A stretch of 64,000 nt of DNA from Pycnococcus provasolii (GCA_938743325.2 OW568898.1:248189-312188), one strand, 5' to 3'; counted from the first letter of the stretch, positions 1-10,809 are shown. Notes: generated by a model from the sequence alone, not told the origin. A program made the numbers and translations.

Positions 1-3000
1 GGTGCAACATTCGCACGCGAAGTAGCGGAGTCCACCGTCCCTCAAAGTCGTCGATGGCCGTCGCATCAAGACCCTCAAGAGCCATCGAAAACGTCCCAGC
101 CCCGCTTGAGGCAGCGCTCTCTTCCTCGCTGTCCTCGGCGTTGGGATTTGTTGCTCCCCAAACATTGTCCGGTTGTGTTCCCGCACGCTCGACGCTCGGG
201 GAGGCGAGCCGGCGAGCACATTTCACAGAAGTCACCACGTCTTCATACGAAAGCGCAAACTGAAGCGGCGAACTTGTCAAACTTTGCCGCGAGGCTGTTG
301 ACAGACCGCTCTCACGCACGGTCCACTTGTTCGTGTACGTAAGATCAGATGCATGCAACACCGCTCGGCCCAGGGCGACAATACTGCTTTTGAGAACATC
401 AGAACCTAAGGACAACTCGGCGCGCCAAAGCGACAGGCCCTGCACGTCAGTTGCATAGACACGCTCATCGCGGATACTGGCGTAGCTAATTTCAACGCGC
501 CCTTCAGCGACGAATCCGCTGGCGGCGGTCTTCCTTTTTGAACGCTGCTCGGGAAGGAAGTGCAACCGACATGCGGGCAAGCTCGCCTCGACGAGTAAGC
601 CGCCAGGCCCACCAACCGTGTACGAGAGAACGGCGCCGCGACTCAGTGTTGTCGTATGCGCCGCGCCAAAGGCGGAGAGAACGGCACCCTCGCCATTGCA
701 TGCGCAAACCACATTAGCAGCAACATGCCGATCTGTTGGTGGCATCTCAGAATAAGCGCCACGGCCGAGCCAACTCAGTAGACTCATGAGGGCGCCCCAA
801 TCAGCGAGTACATCGGGGTCGCGGAACAGCAGGGCAAGACGCGCGTTCATATCAACCGTGCGAAAGTAGCGTAGATCAAGCGCCGTCTGACCCATGATAT
901 ATGCGCCAGAATCATCAGAGAAGGGACTTTCGCGGGAGGCATCAGCAGCCGTAGGTTCATCTTGAGATATCATCTCGGAATCCGCGTCCGCTGAACTCGC
1001 AACGACGCTGGTACCGGAGTCCTCCTCCTTCTCCGCGGCAGCATCCTTGCTTTCGCGCCGTGCGAATGACACGAGAGGTGGGTCGTCGTCCTTCGCACCA
1101 GCCTTTCTCGCAAATAGCGTTCGAAAAGACGCGTTGCATTCAATTAGCAAATTGCCTTTCTCATCACTTGCGCGATACTTTCGCACCACGACGCGCGCAT
1201 CCTCTGAAGCGAGCGTCAGCAGAGCGTTGCCCTTCACCTCCTGGTCCCAGCTCATAAGCGCGTCGATGCGAATGCTCGCAATATCGACCACATACAAGGT
1301 GTCGACGATCTGCCCTGAGGCAGCACCGCGCGGAGCTGCTGCTGCGTGGGTGTCCTCAAACAGTCCCGCAAATTTGACGCCGTTCCGATGCTCATTCCTG
1401 GCCGTATCGCCCGTGCTCTCGTCGATGTCCTCCTGACTGCCACCATTTGTACCCGCGTTTGTTTTTCTCCCCTCAGTGTCGCCAATTACGCTCGACTCGC
1501 ATAGATTCCAGTTAAAGATGCCCACGATGAGCTGGTACTGCGCATCATTTGCGATGGCATGAAGTAGCGCAGGCGCTCGAACCGTCGTGCGGAAAATGGG
1601 GGGGCGTGATGCGGCTGGTGCAACGTTTACTCCGAGGCGGTGTGCGATGCAGGCCCCCACGTCGTCACATGTGTCACGAAAAGTCACACCCCCGTCATGC
1701 TTAGCGTTTAGTGTGCATGCTTGCACTGCCGGCTCATCGCTTGGCACGTCAATTTCGACCGACAAGCCTGACGTTGAGATCATGGGAACAGGTGGCGCGT
1801 CAGAGCCTTTCTGATATGTTCCCATGTCGCAGTCATCTAAATTGATCGTCCAACGGTACGTGTCGCATCCCGGAGTCCAGAACAGCGTGCTTGAGCTAGC
1901 CCCGCTCGCTTCATCCGACGTCACCGTGCAATTCTGCACGGTGTAGCAGCACGAGGCACTTGTCTGACATCGGAGCACGACGCCCTTTGGAGAAAAGGAC
2001 GCCACTGGCACGGCGATTTCCGCCTCGGGAATGTTCACATCAATCTTAAGGCGCTTGCGCAGTGCAAGAAGAACGTCGGCGTACGTGCCAGGTTCCTGCG
2101 AGGTCGATTTCTCGCGTGCGCGTGAATCCGCACTTGCAACAGTGCTGCCTTCACCGCTCGCTGCATTCGCTGAAGCTGTCGTACCAACTTCTCTCCACTC
2201 ATCCGGGTACCAGCGAGGGTGAAAGTAGCTGTCCTGAAGAAATCGCGTGAGCAGGCAGATCTTTGCTTGACGAATATCAACGACGATACTGCCATCGTAT
2301 CCAGGCCAGTCCCAGGCGTGCCTGCTGTGGCTTTGATACTGAAAACGCGCACCGGCGGTAAGTTCAGCCTCCGACTCGTTGCTAACCTCGAGGGCGATTG
2401 GATACAGCGCACCCTGCTCGCCGGCGTCGACGAGTTCTAGGCTGCGGCACTCTCCCCTGAGCTCGAATGTGTCGTCGGCATCGCACACGAGAGCCTTCAC
2501 CACACCACCACCCACGAGCAGACGCACCACCGGATGCCCATTGCCGTCATGCAGTCCAATAAGTGCGGACGTAAATTGTACCGAATGACTCAGCTCGAGA
2601 ATGTTCGAGATTGTGACGTCGTCGAGCACATCCCCAGTTTGTCTAAGGAATACGCTGGCGAGAATTTCGGGCGTAGGTGGTCGCGCAAGGCTGTGCTCAA
2701 GATCTGCGACAGTGCGCCTGAATTCAGCCACATCTTCCACGTCTGATGTCGAGCTCGAGCCCGCCGCTCTATCGAGCTCAGTCGAAGCTTGTGTATGCGA
2801 GCCCCCGCTCTCCCAAGCAATCTTGAGCTTTTTCCACAGCGCCAACGACGTGACAACAGAGCGAGGGTGCCAGTGCGCCTCAAACGTATGCACCTCCACA
2901 TCTGCCCCAAAGCATCCAATCACATCCTCACCTTTCATCTCGTAGCGATGCCCCCATCTCGCCACCAGCGCCGCAGTGCTATCCGTAGATCCGCCGCTAT

Positions 3001-6000
3001 CGCTAATATGCATCGCAAGCAACGTGCGAGGCACGCCCTTCACTCGATCGTACACCCTCAACATCTCACTAGACAGCGTCCATGATTCAGATCGTACCTC
3101 CGACGACGCGCCACTCGTGCCGTGGAACTTCACGCCGCGGAGATTACACCCGATAAGCACGGTGCGAGATGTATCGTCTTCGCTGCCACCGACGGTTTCG
3201 TCGACGGTGTCGGCGAGAACATCCGCAGTGAGACTGTCGAGTGAAGCCTGCACGTAAACGATGAGAGGCTCCTGCTTTGGACGCTCATCCTCGTCTGGCG
3301 CGAGATCCAGCGGTCCTGTGAGGTCATGTTCGTCATCGTCGTCATCTGCGTGAATGGTCGGGGAACTCGCCTCCGACTCTAACATGCCGCCTCCCTCACT
3401 TCTGGGAGACGACATTGGCGATGTCATTCCTTGACCAACAGCACTTTCGTCTACATTTTGTGGGTTAGCATTTCGAGATCGACGCGGCGTCAGAACGCCG
3501 CGTATTGCCTCAGCCATGACAGTGTCGCTGCTTGATGCGGCAGCTTGAATTCCTAGAGCATACCTTCTCGCGGCGAGAAGTTTGCTCATCCAAGCGCTGA
3601 CATTGCTGTCGCCAACGTAGAGCAGAACGTCAACTTCCTGACGAGCTGCATTCGCTTGTCTAGCACCTGTGGAATGCAAATGAATCGTCGCGGACGAAGA
3701 TCCTTGGCTCGGCTGGCATTCCCTAAGATCGACGACTAGTTCAGGAAGTGACCTCATCTTAGCTTTCCGACGCACCTGCACATATCCTTCGGCGAAAACG
3801 GCAAGCCATCGCCATTTCCATCGAAGTGACCTAGCGTTGGCATCCTGTGCTGGGATATGAGCAACGAGCACCCATCCAACGCAGATCGGTGCACGATCAC
3901 GCGTCTTAAAGGCTCGTGCAACCGTGTCCGCCGTTGCGGAGCTGCTTGCGCTATTCACCCACTGACTGACGAGTCCTGCAGAAATGGCGATGGTTGACGG
4001 TGTTCCTGCGATGTAAACGCCAGCATTATCACGGTCCGTTGGTCCATACACGCGACCATCAATCGTAAGGCTCGGCGTGCCGCATCTCGGAATGCTCAAG
4101 CAAGCCTCGAGAGCGACGCAGAGGTTGCGCGTCAGCGCGACATTTGTTATTTCTACCAAGTCATTGAAATGAATAGGCGGCAGCGCTGTCATTTGCTCAA
4201 CGTGGAGCAGACTCACGCCCATTTCTGTGAGTGTAACGCTGTGCCGGATGCCGCTTTCCTCGACGGAAACGTCGCCGCCTTCGTCGTCTGTAAATGACTC
4301 ATGTGATGCAGAAGCTATCTTGATGAACTGCTCCGCCGACGGTGGCGGCGTGACGCGCAAGCTGCCAAGGTCCACCAGGAGCATTGGATGATGCGTAGCC
4401 CGCCTTTCCGCATCTGCATCTTGCCACCGCTCGGGCAGGAAAATGCGTGGTGCATGAGCGTCCACCTTAGCGATAAGCCATCCGGTTCCCCCAAGAGCGC
4501 GTTTGCACCAAGCGACAAATCCTGTGTCCGCCTGTTTCGTTTCGGCAGAAGATGTGACCGTTTCCTCGGACGACCTTTCCGTTGTGGACGCCTTGCGCCG
4601 TCCTGTTTCCGAAGCCGTTGTTTGTGGAAGGAAGAATTTCGAAATGCGGCGCGCATATTGCGCGGACCAGAGGATGTCCAAGCTCGAGCATTTTAGAGCA
4701 AAGTAGAGTACAGGTGCGCTGTGGCTGCTCCAGTTGCTGTCCACATCAAGGCTAAGAAGCTCCATATCGCTTGTGTCCGTGGCGTGAGGACTTGCAGGAT
4801 CTTCCTCTTCGCGAGCAGACGCAAACGAGTCCTCGCTCTGCGCATCTTCTTCGTCCTCATCGCCTCTGTCGTCGTCGATTGCGTCGATTGACGACGACAC
4901 GACAGTTTTCTTCGGAGCGGGTGCCACCTTTTCCTTTTCCTTCGCGGCGGTGGTGAGCACACCATTGTCACCACCACCACTTCGTCTGCAGATAGCCTCG
5001 CCTCGATCATTTGTCACCTCGATCCAGTGTAGTCGAGCACTTGCTTGCGTGCGCATAGGCTGAAGAAGAATGCGCACATCCGTCGTGCCAAACGCGGCTG
5101 CAGAGATTTCCATGATCGATCCATCTGCCGATGTGTCCGTCAACGCGATACGACCGCTCTGCACGTGTAGACTGAGATACGTGGAATTGATGGCTGATTT
5201 GGGAATTTCGTTCGTTTGCGACTGCTCTTGTTCCTGCTGCTGCTGTTCGTCATCCACTGTAGCATCTTCCAATGCACCACCTCCCGCCTCGATTGCCGTG
5301 AGGATCTGTGCAAGCTGGTCGTCGGACAGTGTTGTGTCTGCATCATCGAGCAACGCATCATTTTGAGCACTCTTTCGACCACCACTTCCCCACAGTCGAC
5401 CAAGCCAGGTGGAAGATGACGACGACGAGGAGGAGGGTGGTATTTCGGGGGTGATATCCGCGGCATCTCCGTTCGTTGTGTCATCTGCTTCCAATCCTGT
5501 GGTTGACGATGATGCATTCGTCGTTGTCGTCGTCGTCGTCTCTCCCACCTTACTGATGGCAAGACATCGAAAAAGTGCAATCTCCTCGTAGCTCCGTTCG
5601 TCCTCGATGCTCGCAAGGTCCGCGCGTTCTTCGGCACGCAGGCGAAGCATGGCATCACCAAGGCTCTTGGTTTTTGCAGCTGCAATCCAAACACGACGGT
5701 ACAGCGCGACGTACCTATTTCGCTGCTGCGACCTCCGTATCGTATCTTCGGATGTGTACGACCGTCTCGGGTGTGTGCGCAGCACAGCGGCAGAGGCGTA
5801 CTGCCACCATCTCTCCGCCATGCGCATTCCCGGACGAGGTCGTACAAGAGGGCGACCTTGTCGGTGGCTTGCTAGCACGTCGGCGATGCGAATCAGCGCG
5901 GCGTAGTGCTCACGATGCAGCTCGACGTTCAGGTGTTGTAGTGACACTTCGAGGCCAGTGCGCATGCTCGCGGAAGATGGGTTTCTCTTGGAAGCTATTG

Positions 6001-6880
6001 CTGAAGGGTCCTCGCCGTCTTCCGAGGTGGAGGAGGTGGTGGTGGTGGTGGTGGCGGCGGCGGCGGCAGAGGCGGCCAGATGCCTTCTCCCGTACTCGAA
6101 AGCGACGCGCGCCTCCGCCGGATGGAAGATGGGCATTTCTGCGTCGCCGCCCGTGGCAAAGACGGAAAGTCCCGATACGTCGAGCACCTTTTTCAGCGCA
6201 CTTCCCGTTGCTTGCACACCCTCCATCTGCACTCGGTCGAAGCGAAGACCGCATCGCCACGCCGACGCTGTGTTGTTCGTGTTGGCTGGCTCCTCATAGG
6301 TGAGCACAAGACCATCGATGACGACCTCGAGGTTGTCCAGTAATGCCATTTTGATGCGGTCCAGTTTGCTTGGTTGACTACTTGTGCTAGGCGGCGGCGG
6401 CGGTGTTTGTGTGTTTGCGGCATTATTAGAAACGGCGGCGGCGGAGAGCAGCTGCTGCTCGAGTACCTGCAGCTTGGCGAGCTTTTCTGCGCGCGAGCGC
6501 GCTTTCCACCCGTCGTTTTCCCACTCGCCGTCCGTCGTTCGCGGCTTCACGACAAGGTGAGCGCCTCTGACGGTGACCCGGAACACCGTGGATGCCACCC
6601 ACTCGACGCAGACTTCCGAGACTGTGGATGCCATGTTGTTCTTGTTAGACACGTCGTCGTCGTCGTCGTCAGCACACGTGCACACGGGCAGAAGGTATCC
6701 GTCTAGGCAGCTTGGGTTGATTTTGACGTCGCGCAGCTTGATGGATGAGCTGGAGGAGGAGACGTCGAGCTTGCCTCCTCGCGCCGTGGACTCGAGCAAG
6801 GATTCGTCGACGCATATGTACTGCGATAGGAAGGTGCGCACGATGTACGAGACGAGCGTGCGCTTGAGTGCGTCGAGCAT
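1..6880 (-). CDS. VPS13: Chorein/VPS13-type bridge lipid-transfer protein (partial, continues past left edge)
   Basis: A single open frame starts at the ATG at 6878-6880 and has no stop down to base 2, giving about 2,290 residues. The protein must continue outside the window, as expected for a family of 3,000-4,000 residues. The first ~110 residues have the chorein_N pattern: MLDALKRTLVSYIVRTFLSQ, then a KLRDVKINP strand and EWVASTVFRVTVRGAHLVVK, matching the lipid-channel cap of VPS13/ATG2 relatives. Around residues 1000-1105 there is a PH-like module (GWVLVAHIP, then WKWRWLAVF, closing with NVSAWMSKLL), as in plant VPS13 proteins. Acidic and Ser-rich low-complexity spacers occur between. 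The family forms a long hydrophobic groove that moves phospholipids between membranes at contact sites. VPS13 is preferred over other bridge proteins because of length and the PH module; the C-terminal half that would settle it is missing here. Confidence 0.85.
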   Translation of the reverse strand, partial: MLDALKRTLVSYIVRTFLSQYICVDESLLESTARGGKLDVSSSSSSIKLRDVKINPSCLDGYLLPVCTCADDDDDDVSNKNNMASTVSEVCVEWVASTVFRVTVRGAHLVVKPRTTDGEWENDGWKARSRAEKLAKLQVLEQQLLSAAAVSNNAANTQTPPPPPSTSSQPSKLDRIKMALLDNLEVVIDGLVLTYEEPANTNNTASAWRCGLRFDRVQMEGVQATGSALKKVLDVSGLSVFATGGDAEMPIFHPAEARVAFEYGRRHLAASAAAAATTTTTTSSTSEDGEDPSAIASKRNPSSASMRTGLEVSLQHLNVELHREHYAALIRIADVLASHRQGRPLVRPRPGMRMAERWWQYASAAVLRTHPRRSYTSEDTIRRSQQRNRYVALYRRVWIAAAKTKSLGDAMLRLRAEERADLASIEDERSYEEIALFRCLAISKVGETTTTTTTNASSSTTGLEADDTTNGDAADITPEIPPSSSSSSSSTWLGRLWGSGGRKSAQNDALLDDADTTLSDDQLAQILTAIEAGGGALEDATVDDEQQQQEQEQSQTNEIPKSAINSTYLSLHVQSGRIALTDTSADGSIMEISAAAFGTTDVRILLQPMRTQASARLHWIEVTNDRGEAICRRSGGGDNGVLTTAAKEKEKVAPAPKKTVVSSSIDAIDDDRGDEDEEDAQSEDSFASAREEEDPASPHATDTSDMELLSLDVDSNWSSHSAPVLYFALKCSSLDILWSAQYARRISKFFLPQTTASETGRRKASTTERSSEETVTSSAETKQADTGFVAWCKRALGGTGWLIAKVDAHAPRIFLPERWQDADAERRATHHPMLLVDLGSLRVTPPPSAEQFIKIASASHESFTDDEGGDVSVEESGIRHSVTLTEMGVSLLHVEQMTALPPIHFNDLVEITNVALTRNLCVALEACLSIPRCGTPSLTIDGRVYGPTDRDNAGVYIAGTPSTIAISAGLVSQWVNSASSSATADTVARAFKTRDRAPICVGWVLVAHIPAQDANARSLRWKWRWLAVFAEGYVQVRRKAKMRSLPELVVDLRECQPSQGSSSATIHLHSTGARQANAARQEVDVLLYVGDSNVSAWMSKLLAARRYALGIQAAASSSDTVMAEAIRGVLTPRRSRNANPQNVDESAVGQGMTSPMSSPRSEGGGMLESEASSPTIHADDDDDEHDLTGPLDLAPDEDERPKQEPLIVYVQASLDSLTADVLADTVDETVGGSEDDTSRTVLIGCNLRGVKFHGTSGASSEVRSESWTLSSEMLRVYDRVKGVPRTLLAMHISDSGGSTDSTAALVARWGHRYEMKGEDVIGCFGADVEVHTFEAHWHPRSVVTSLALWKKLKIAWESGGSHTQASTELDRAAGSSSTSDVEDVAEFRRTVADLEHSLARPPTPEILASVFLRQTGDVLDDVTISNILELSHSVQFTSALIGLHDGNGHPVVRLLVGGGVVKALVCDADDTFELRGECRSLELVDAGEQGALYPIALEVSNESEAELTAGARFQYQSHSRHAWDWPGYDGSIVVDIRQAKICLLTRFLQDSYFHPRWYPDEWREVGTTASANAASGEGSTVASADSRAREKSTSQEPGTYADVLLALRKRLKIDVNIPEAEIAVPVASFSPKGVVLRCQTSASCCYTVQNCTVTSDEASGASSSTLFWTPGCDTYRWTINLDDCDMGTYQKGSDAPPVPMISTSGLSVEIDVPSDEPAVQACTLNAKHDGGVTFRDTCDDVGACIAHRLGVNVAPAASRPPIFRTTVRAPALLHAIANDAQYQLIVGIFNWNLCESSVIGDTEGRKTNAGTNGGSQEDIDESTGDTARNEHRNGVKFAGLFEDTHAAAAPRGAASGQIVDTLYVVDIASIRIDALMSWDQEVKGNALLTLASEDARVVVRKYRASDEKGNLLIECNASFRTLFARKAGAKDDDPPLVSFARRESKDAAAEKEEDSGTSVVASSADADSEMISQDEPTAADASRESPFSDDSGAYIMGQTALDLRYFRTVDMNARLALLFRDPDVLADWGALMSLLSWLGRGAYSEMPPTDRHVAANVVCACNGEGAVLSAFGAAHTTTLSRGAVLSYTVGGPGGLLVEASLPACRLHFLPEQRSKRKTAASGFVAEGRVEISYASIRDERVYATDVQGLSLWRAELSLGSDVLKSSIVALGRAVLHASDLTYTNKWTVRESGLSTASRQSLTSSPLQFALSYEDVVTSVKCARRLASPSVERAGTQPDNVWGATNPNAEDSEEESAASSGAGTFSMALEGLDATAIDDFEGRWTPLLRVRMLH

Positions 6881-7413
6881 GGTATGGCGCTTGCTGCTGC
6901 TGCGAGACTACTCGGTGACGACTCTTTCTTCACGATGCGGACGCCATGCCCATGATTAGTTGCGTACCGTCACCAATCTCAAAAAGGGACCCTCAAAAAA
7001 ACGAGTTAAAGGCAACTCTCTCGGGGTTTGGGAAGAAGGAAAAAAGATGACCTGAGTTTCGGGTTTTCCCGAGGGACGGGATTTGGGAATGGGGTTGGAT
7101 TCGTATGGCGCCCCATGGTTGGTTGTTGGACGCGCGTCGTGTGTGTATTCTTCTGTGATACCACAACGAACTCGTGTTCTTCGTCATCCAGCCCAACAAG
7201 TGGTTACATTACACAAAAAACAAATCAAAACAAGTCTAAACAAGTCGAACTCCTCCGGCAGTAGTCCCCCTCATACTCCAGCGGCAGCAATCTATTCACG
7301 GGTTGGCAAGAATCAAGAATGTGGGTAGTTAAGTAGTAGTCGTGGTTAGGTGGTGGTGATTGCAGTCAAAAAAAAGGTGCTGGCGGTGATTAAGTTGGAG
7401 ATCGGGCGTGTCT
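6881..7413. other. Intergenic region upstream of the VPS13-type gene
   Basis: About 530 bases between the VPS13-type start and the end of the small minus-strand gene. It has G-rich stretches near 7020-7100, then an A-rich segment (about 7200-7240). I see no coding frame with family resemblance, no tRNA and no clear repeat. It probably holds the promoter of the VPS13-type gene and the 3' end of its neighbour. Confidence 0.5.
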
Positions 7414-8061
7414 TCATCCGCCACGACCAAGGCATTCCAGATTGGCGAAAATCTCACACTCGATGCGCGAGAACGCAGCCTCCAACTCAGCATCCGTCAA
7501 GCGGAGGAACCACGGCTGATGCTCCTCCGGTGATGGTTGATGGTGTCGATGATTGCAGGATTCGCTGTCGCCATCGCGGCGGCGTTTGCTCATCCGTTCC
7601 TCGATCCACGCCTGCTTGACGTTCGGTGGTTTCCCGTAGTAGTCGTTGCCGTTGTTGTTGTTGTGTCCTCCATAATTCAACGATGATGATGAACTGCTGC
7701 TGCGCAGTCGTCGTGGTGGTGTTTGATACATTGGTACTGGGGAATTCTCCTCCTCCTCGAGACGAAGCTGTCGTGCTCCTCCTTTCGTCGTGCGTGCCAC
7801 GATGTACTTGCTGCGACGGTGTTTATGAGGAGGTGGAGTCTGACAAACACTCCTCTCAGCCTTTTCTTCTTGTGATCCTCCCGGAAGTGCGTCGAAAAGG
7901 TGGTACGGCGGGTCTTCTGTTGCTGCAAATCCTGCAATGGCGCCACACAGCACAACGCCTTCTTTCTCACGACGCGTAGAATGAAGAGGCGCCACCACCA
8001 CAACATCCGCGGCGCGAGTCTGATCATGATCCTCCATGCTGATATCAGTACGCTGCTGCAT
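7414..8061 (-). CDS. Hypothetical 215-residue protein
   Basis: ATG-started frame (8059-8061) of 215 codons. I recognise no family. The N-terminal half contains a patch that reads like real protein (EDPPYHLFDALPGG), the middle is Ser/Asn/Arg-rich low complexity, and the last ~35 residues form a compact acidic-amphipathic segment (WFLRLTDAELEAAFSRIE). Basic clusters near residues 80 and 155 (HKHRRSK, KRRRDG) could be nuclear localisation signals; that is inference. The plus strand is also open over part of this interval (7626-7979), but with Cys/Val runs typical of an antisense shadow. It could be a lineage-specific regulatory protein or a chance frame. Confidence 0.4.
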   Translation of the reverse strand: MQQRTDISMEDHDQTRAADVVVVAPLHSTRREKEGVVLCGAIAGFAATEDPPYHLFDALPGGSQEEKAERSVCQTPPPHKHRRSKYIVARTTKGGARQLRLEEEENSPVPMYQTPPRRLRSSSSSSSLNYGGHNNNNGNDYYGKPPNVKQAWIEERMSKRRRDGDSESCNHRHHQPSPEEHQPWFLRLTDAELEAAFSRIECEIFANLECLGRGG

Positions 8062-8601
8062 CAGTCTCTTTTTTATGATGAGTGTTCAGTGCAGTATGTT
8101 GCAGTTGCCTGACGCGTTTGTGAGTGGTAGGGTAGCAGCAGAAATGGCGACGAAGGAGATGCGTTATGAGTGGCACGTGCTGATGAGTTCACGCGCGAAA
8201 AACCAAGGAGGAAGCCGAGACGCCTGAGCCGCCACGGCGCGACGGCCACGCCAAAAATCCGTCTTGAATAATGAAAGAGGAAAGTCGTCTTCAAGAAGTA
8301 TTATACGTCTTGACTCTCTGCCTGGAAGTGCGGGAGCAGTGCAGTTGAGGGAGGGGCACGTTCTGAGCCTCTGAGGGCAAATTACGCCGGGCAATATAAG
8401 CCTCGGAAACACAACAGGGGTCCCTTTAGGAGGATCTCACGCAAGAAATTTGATCGTACCGTACTAGAATCTTGCCTCCGGAGAATCTGTTTCAAGGCGG
8501 CATATGTTGAATAACGGACGGGGTTCCCCGGGGGGCTATCCTCTTTCAGATGAAATTTCATTATTTCCGCGCCAAAACTCCAGGCTCTGAAGAAACGTAG
8601 C
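8062..8601. other. Intergenic region
   Basis: About 540 bases with no supported gene. Short frames exist on both strands but none has a recognisable domain. If the NOP53-like frame just to the right were a whole gene, the rest of its coding sequence should lie here on the minus strand; nothing resembling it is seen. Confidence 0.45.
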
Positions 8602-8889
8602 TCAAAACAACCGGTTAGAAAAATGGGAATGGGAATGGGAGATCAAAAAATCATCAAATTCAAGATTTTTCTTCTTTGAGGCTTTGGCGGAGGACGATGC
8701 ATCTTTCTTGTCGTGCGAGATTGTGAACAGCTCTGCTGACTTCATCGACGAAACACCCGTGAGTGCTCTGAGAGACGCGAGTGACGCCTCTGGTGATTGC
8801 GCGGCATCGGGAAGTTTCCGCCAAGCCCGCTTGGTTTTTTTCGTCAGCGAGACTTTCTTCTTCGACTTCTTGCCAAAGAAAGGAGGCAT
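8602..8889 (-). pseudogene. NOP53-like N-terminal fragment
   Basis: The frame from the ATG at 8887-8889 gives 95 residues. Its basic opening (KKSKKKVSLTKKTKRAWRKL), a short spacer, and then AELFTISHDKKDA follow the layout of the NOP53/SMO4 N-terminus: basic tract, K-x-W-R, spacer, then a LF-x-(V/I)-D-like box. NOP53 is a nucleolar factor for late 60S ribosome maturation that docks the exosome helicase MTR4. Family proteins have roughly 370-480 residues, but here the frame ends after 95 and the bases below 8600 show no continuation, so it looks like a fragment or an undetected first exon. The right side faces the mobile-element island. The assignment rests on a short, compositionally biased match. 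Confidence 0.35.
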
Positions 8890-9152
8890 AGTGAAGTGAG
8901 CGAAAACAAACAAGTACAAGTGAGCTTCTGAAAGAAATCAGGTCTGAAAGGACTCTTTTATGACAAATGTGTGCGAAGGTGAAAGATGAAATGTATGTCA
9001 GAAATCTTATAAATACGTCGATCATAGTCTAATATCTGTACCGGTGATACTACCGTAGAGCTACTTATGGATATATAATCTATCTATTACTCCTTCAGTA
9101 TGTTCTATATTACGAATACATATATCTATATAGTACATAAATGTACTATATG

Positions 9153-10411
9153 TTAATTGATTATGTAAGAATTCGTGGGGTTGCAGCAACGCATCGGCTC
9201 GCCATTGGCATCCTTCAGAATGTTCGATCCATCGTCAGCTGACGTGCCGTTCAGGTTGTGCGGTCCTAGAATGGAGTCAATGACCTTCCATTGTGTATCA
9301 TTGATCATGTAATTCTCGTGACCCACGTTGATATCGTTTGAGGTGTTTGATACCGTAGCGGTTCCACCACCCTCAGCAGCGGTTCCACCACCCTCAGCGG
9401 CGGTTCCACCACCCTCAGCGGCTGTTTCATGTTGCGCTTCGACATCGCTGGGATCGTGCTTGAGCTTTTCAGTTGCCGTGAGCTCTCCACCACCCTCAGC
9501 TGGTGCACTCACCTTGCTGACATCGATGACACGGTTGATGGAATCGAAAAGCTCCACGGCGTGGATAAGATGGCCGCGTTCATATACCTGTTCATTGTCC
9601 GGATCCCAAACGAAATGAGTGTGCGCTGTCTTGCGCCCCAAGTAAATGTAAGGTTTCGCCTTGGAGCTGAAAGCCTTACGCAATTCTTTCGGTACCCATG
9701 AGTAGACCGTACAGCCAATCGTGCGGAGCGTGGACATATCTTGTACCTTGCGTAGCCATCGCGCTGCAGGTATCTTTGCCGTGGGGCTGTGGATCAGGTT
9801 GTTGCGAATTTGCGTGACTGTCTCAAGAATGAACGGCCAAGTCTGCTTTGGTATGTGAGGTGCGGCATGGAGTATGGCAAGTACATGCTCCCAGAGCACC
9901 CCGACCGGTGACTCATGACGCCCTCCAGCTTGAGGATCATACGGCGGCGATTGTTCTTGTACAATGCCGTTGTCTGTGCAATACTCGGGCAGTTCTCCTT
10001 CAATCAGCGGCTTGTCATTGTCTGTTCTCAGCCGCTTGATTGTGTGTCCAAGGGCCTTGGCCTGTGCATGAAAGTGCCTGAAACAACTCGCAGCGTCACT
10101 CTTGTGCACCATCGCATATGTTTCTGAGAAATTGCAGCAATCGTCCGTGAAGTGGATGAAGAACCGCTCTCCAGTGATGCCCTCATGCTCGAGAGGTCCC
10201 TTGATGTCACAATGGATGAGCGTGCCTACTGCGTTTTCTCGTTTGGAATTTCGCTTTTTCGGTGGGCGATGGCTTTTGCCTTGCAGGCATCCTGCACAAT
10301 GCTCAGGATGTCCACCGGATGCGTGCTGAGCCAGGTCGCCAAATTGAGCGCCGGCTTTGATTGACTCGACGATTTTCCTTGTTGATTTTTAGATGGAGAT
10401 TCCACACGCAA
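9153..10411 (-). mobile_element. Broken Ty1/copia LTR-retrotransposon fossil (integrase region)
   Basis: Minus-strand remnant of a copia-type pol gene. The recognisable parts are traces of the zinc-binding GAG-pre-integrase segment near the right end (about 10220-10411) and the integrase core and its C-terminal extension (about 9153-10112), including the family pattern TDNG-I-x-Q-x-SPPYDPQ and a closing GC-x-VYS-x-VPK-x-x-RKAF block. Gag, protease, reverse transcriptase and RNase H are not seen, and I recognise no pair of LTRs. A short Gly/Pro-rich direct repeat lies at about 9357-9420. The copy looks broken, truncated at both sides with a few breaks, and moderately old. It lies next to two DNA transposons. 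Confidence 0.85.
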
Positions 10412-10788
10412 TGCTTGTATAGATTCCCAGATTTTCAGCCGGGAACGGTGGAGATTCTTGCTCCGATTTTTGTACTACGCGTAGGTTGATGGTGTTGTGG
10501 TTAAGTATGGTAAGTGTGGACAACCTTAAGTCAAAAGGCCGGTCAAAAGCACCGATCGGTGTGACGGCAAAGTTGACCTTAAGGTGTAGTGAACGGTTGG
10601 AATGGCGGTTACAGTAAAGGGGAAAAGGTCCCGGTCCCGGGGAAGGGGAAAAAAGGGGGGTGACTAGGACTAGGGGATCTAACTAAATCTCCCTAGATCT
10701 CATGCCCTTCCACGTCATGGCCCAGTAGGGGTTTGCACCGCCTTGGCGCCACGCCCCAAGTCCCCAACTGGGGGTTTGCATCACACTA
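10412..10788. other. Non-coding spacer between the copia fossil and the pogo-type transposon
   Basis: About 375 bases with no gene. It contains several CCTTAAGG-type short palindromes (near 10536 and 10575, echoed inside the transposon near 10911) and G-rich runs around 10615-10660. It ends with the TA dinucleotide at 10787-10788 that serves as the left target-site duplication of the transposon. Confidence 0.5.
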
Positions 10789-10809
10789 TTGACCCAAAAT
10801 GGACCCCCC
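10789..10809 (+). repeat. Left terminal inverted repeat of the pogo-type transposon
   Basis: 21 bases that are perfectly complementary to 13601-13621. TA at 10787-10788 flanks it on the outside. Confidence 0.92.

Noticed and set aside
5910-6303. Frames on both strands opposite the VPS13-type gene with poly-His, poly-Val or poly-Trp runs
   Set aside because: They are shadows of triplet repeats encoding a Thr run in the real minus-strand frame.
9357-9420. Possible CRISPR-like short direct repeats
   Set aside because: The repeats are adjacent copies without spacers and belong to low-complexity sequence of the copia fossil.
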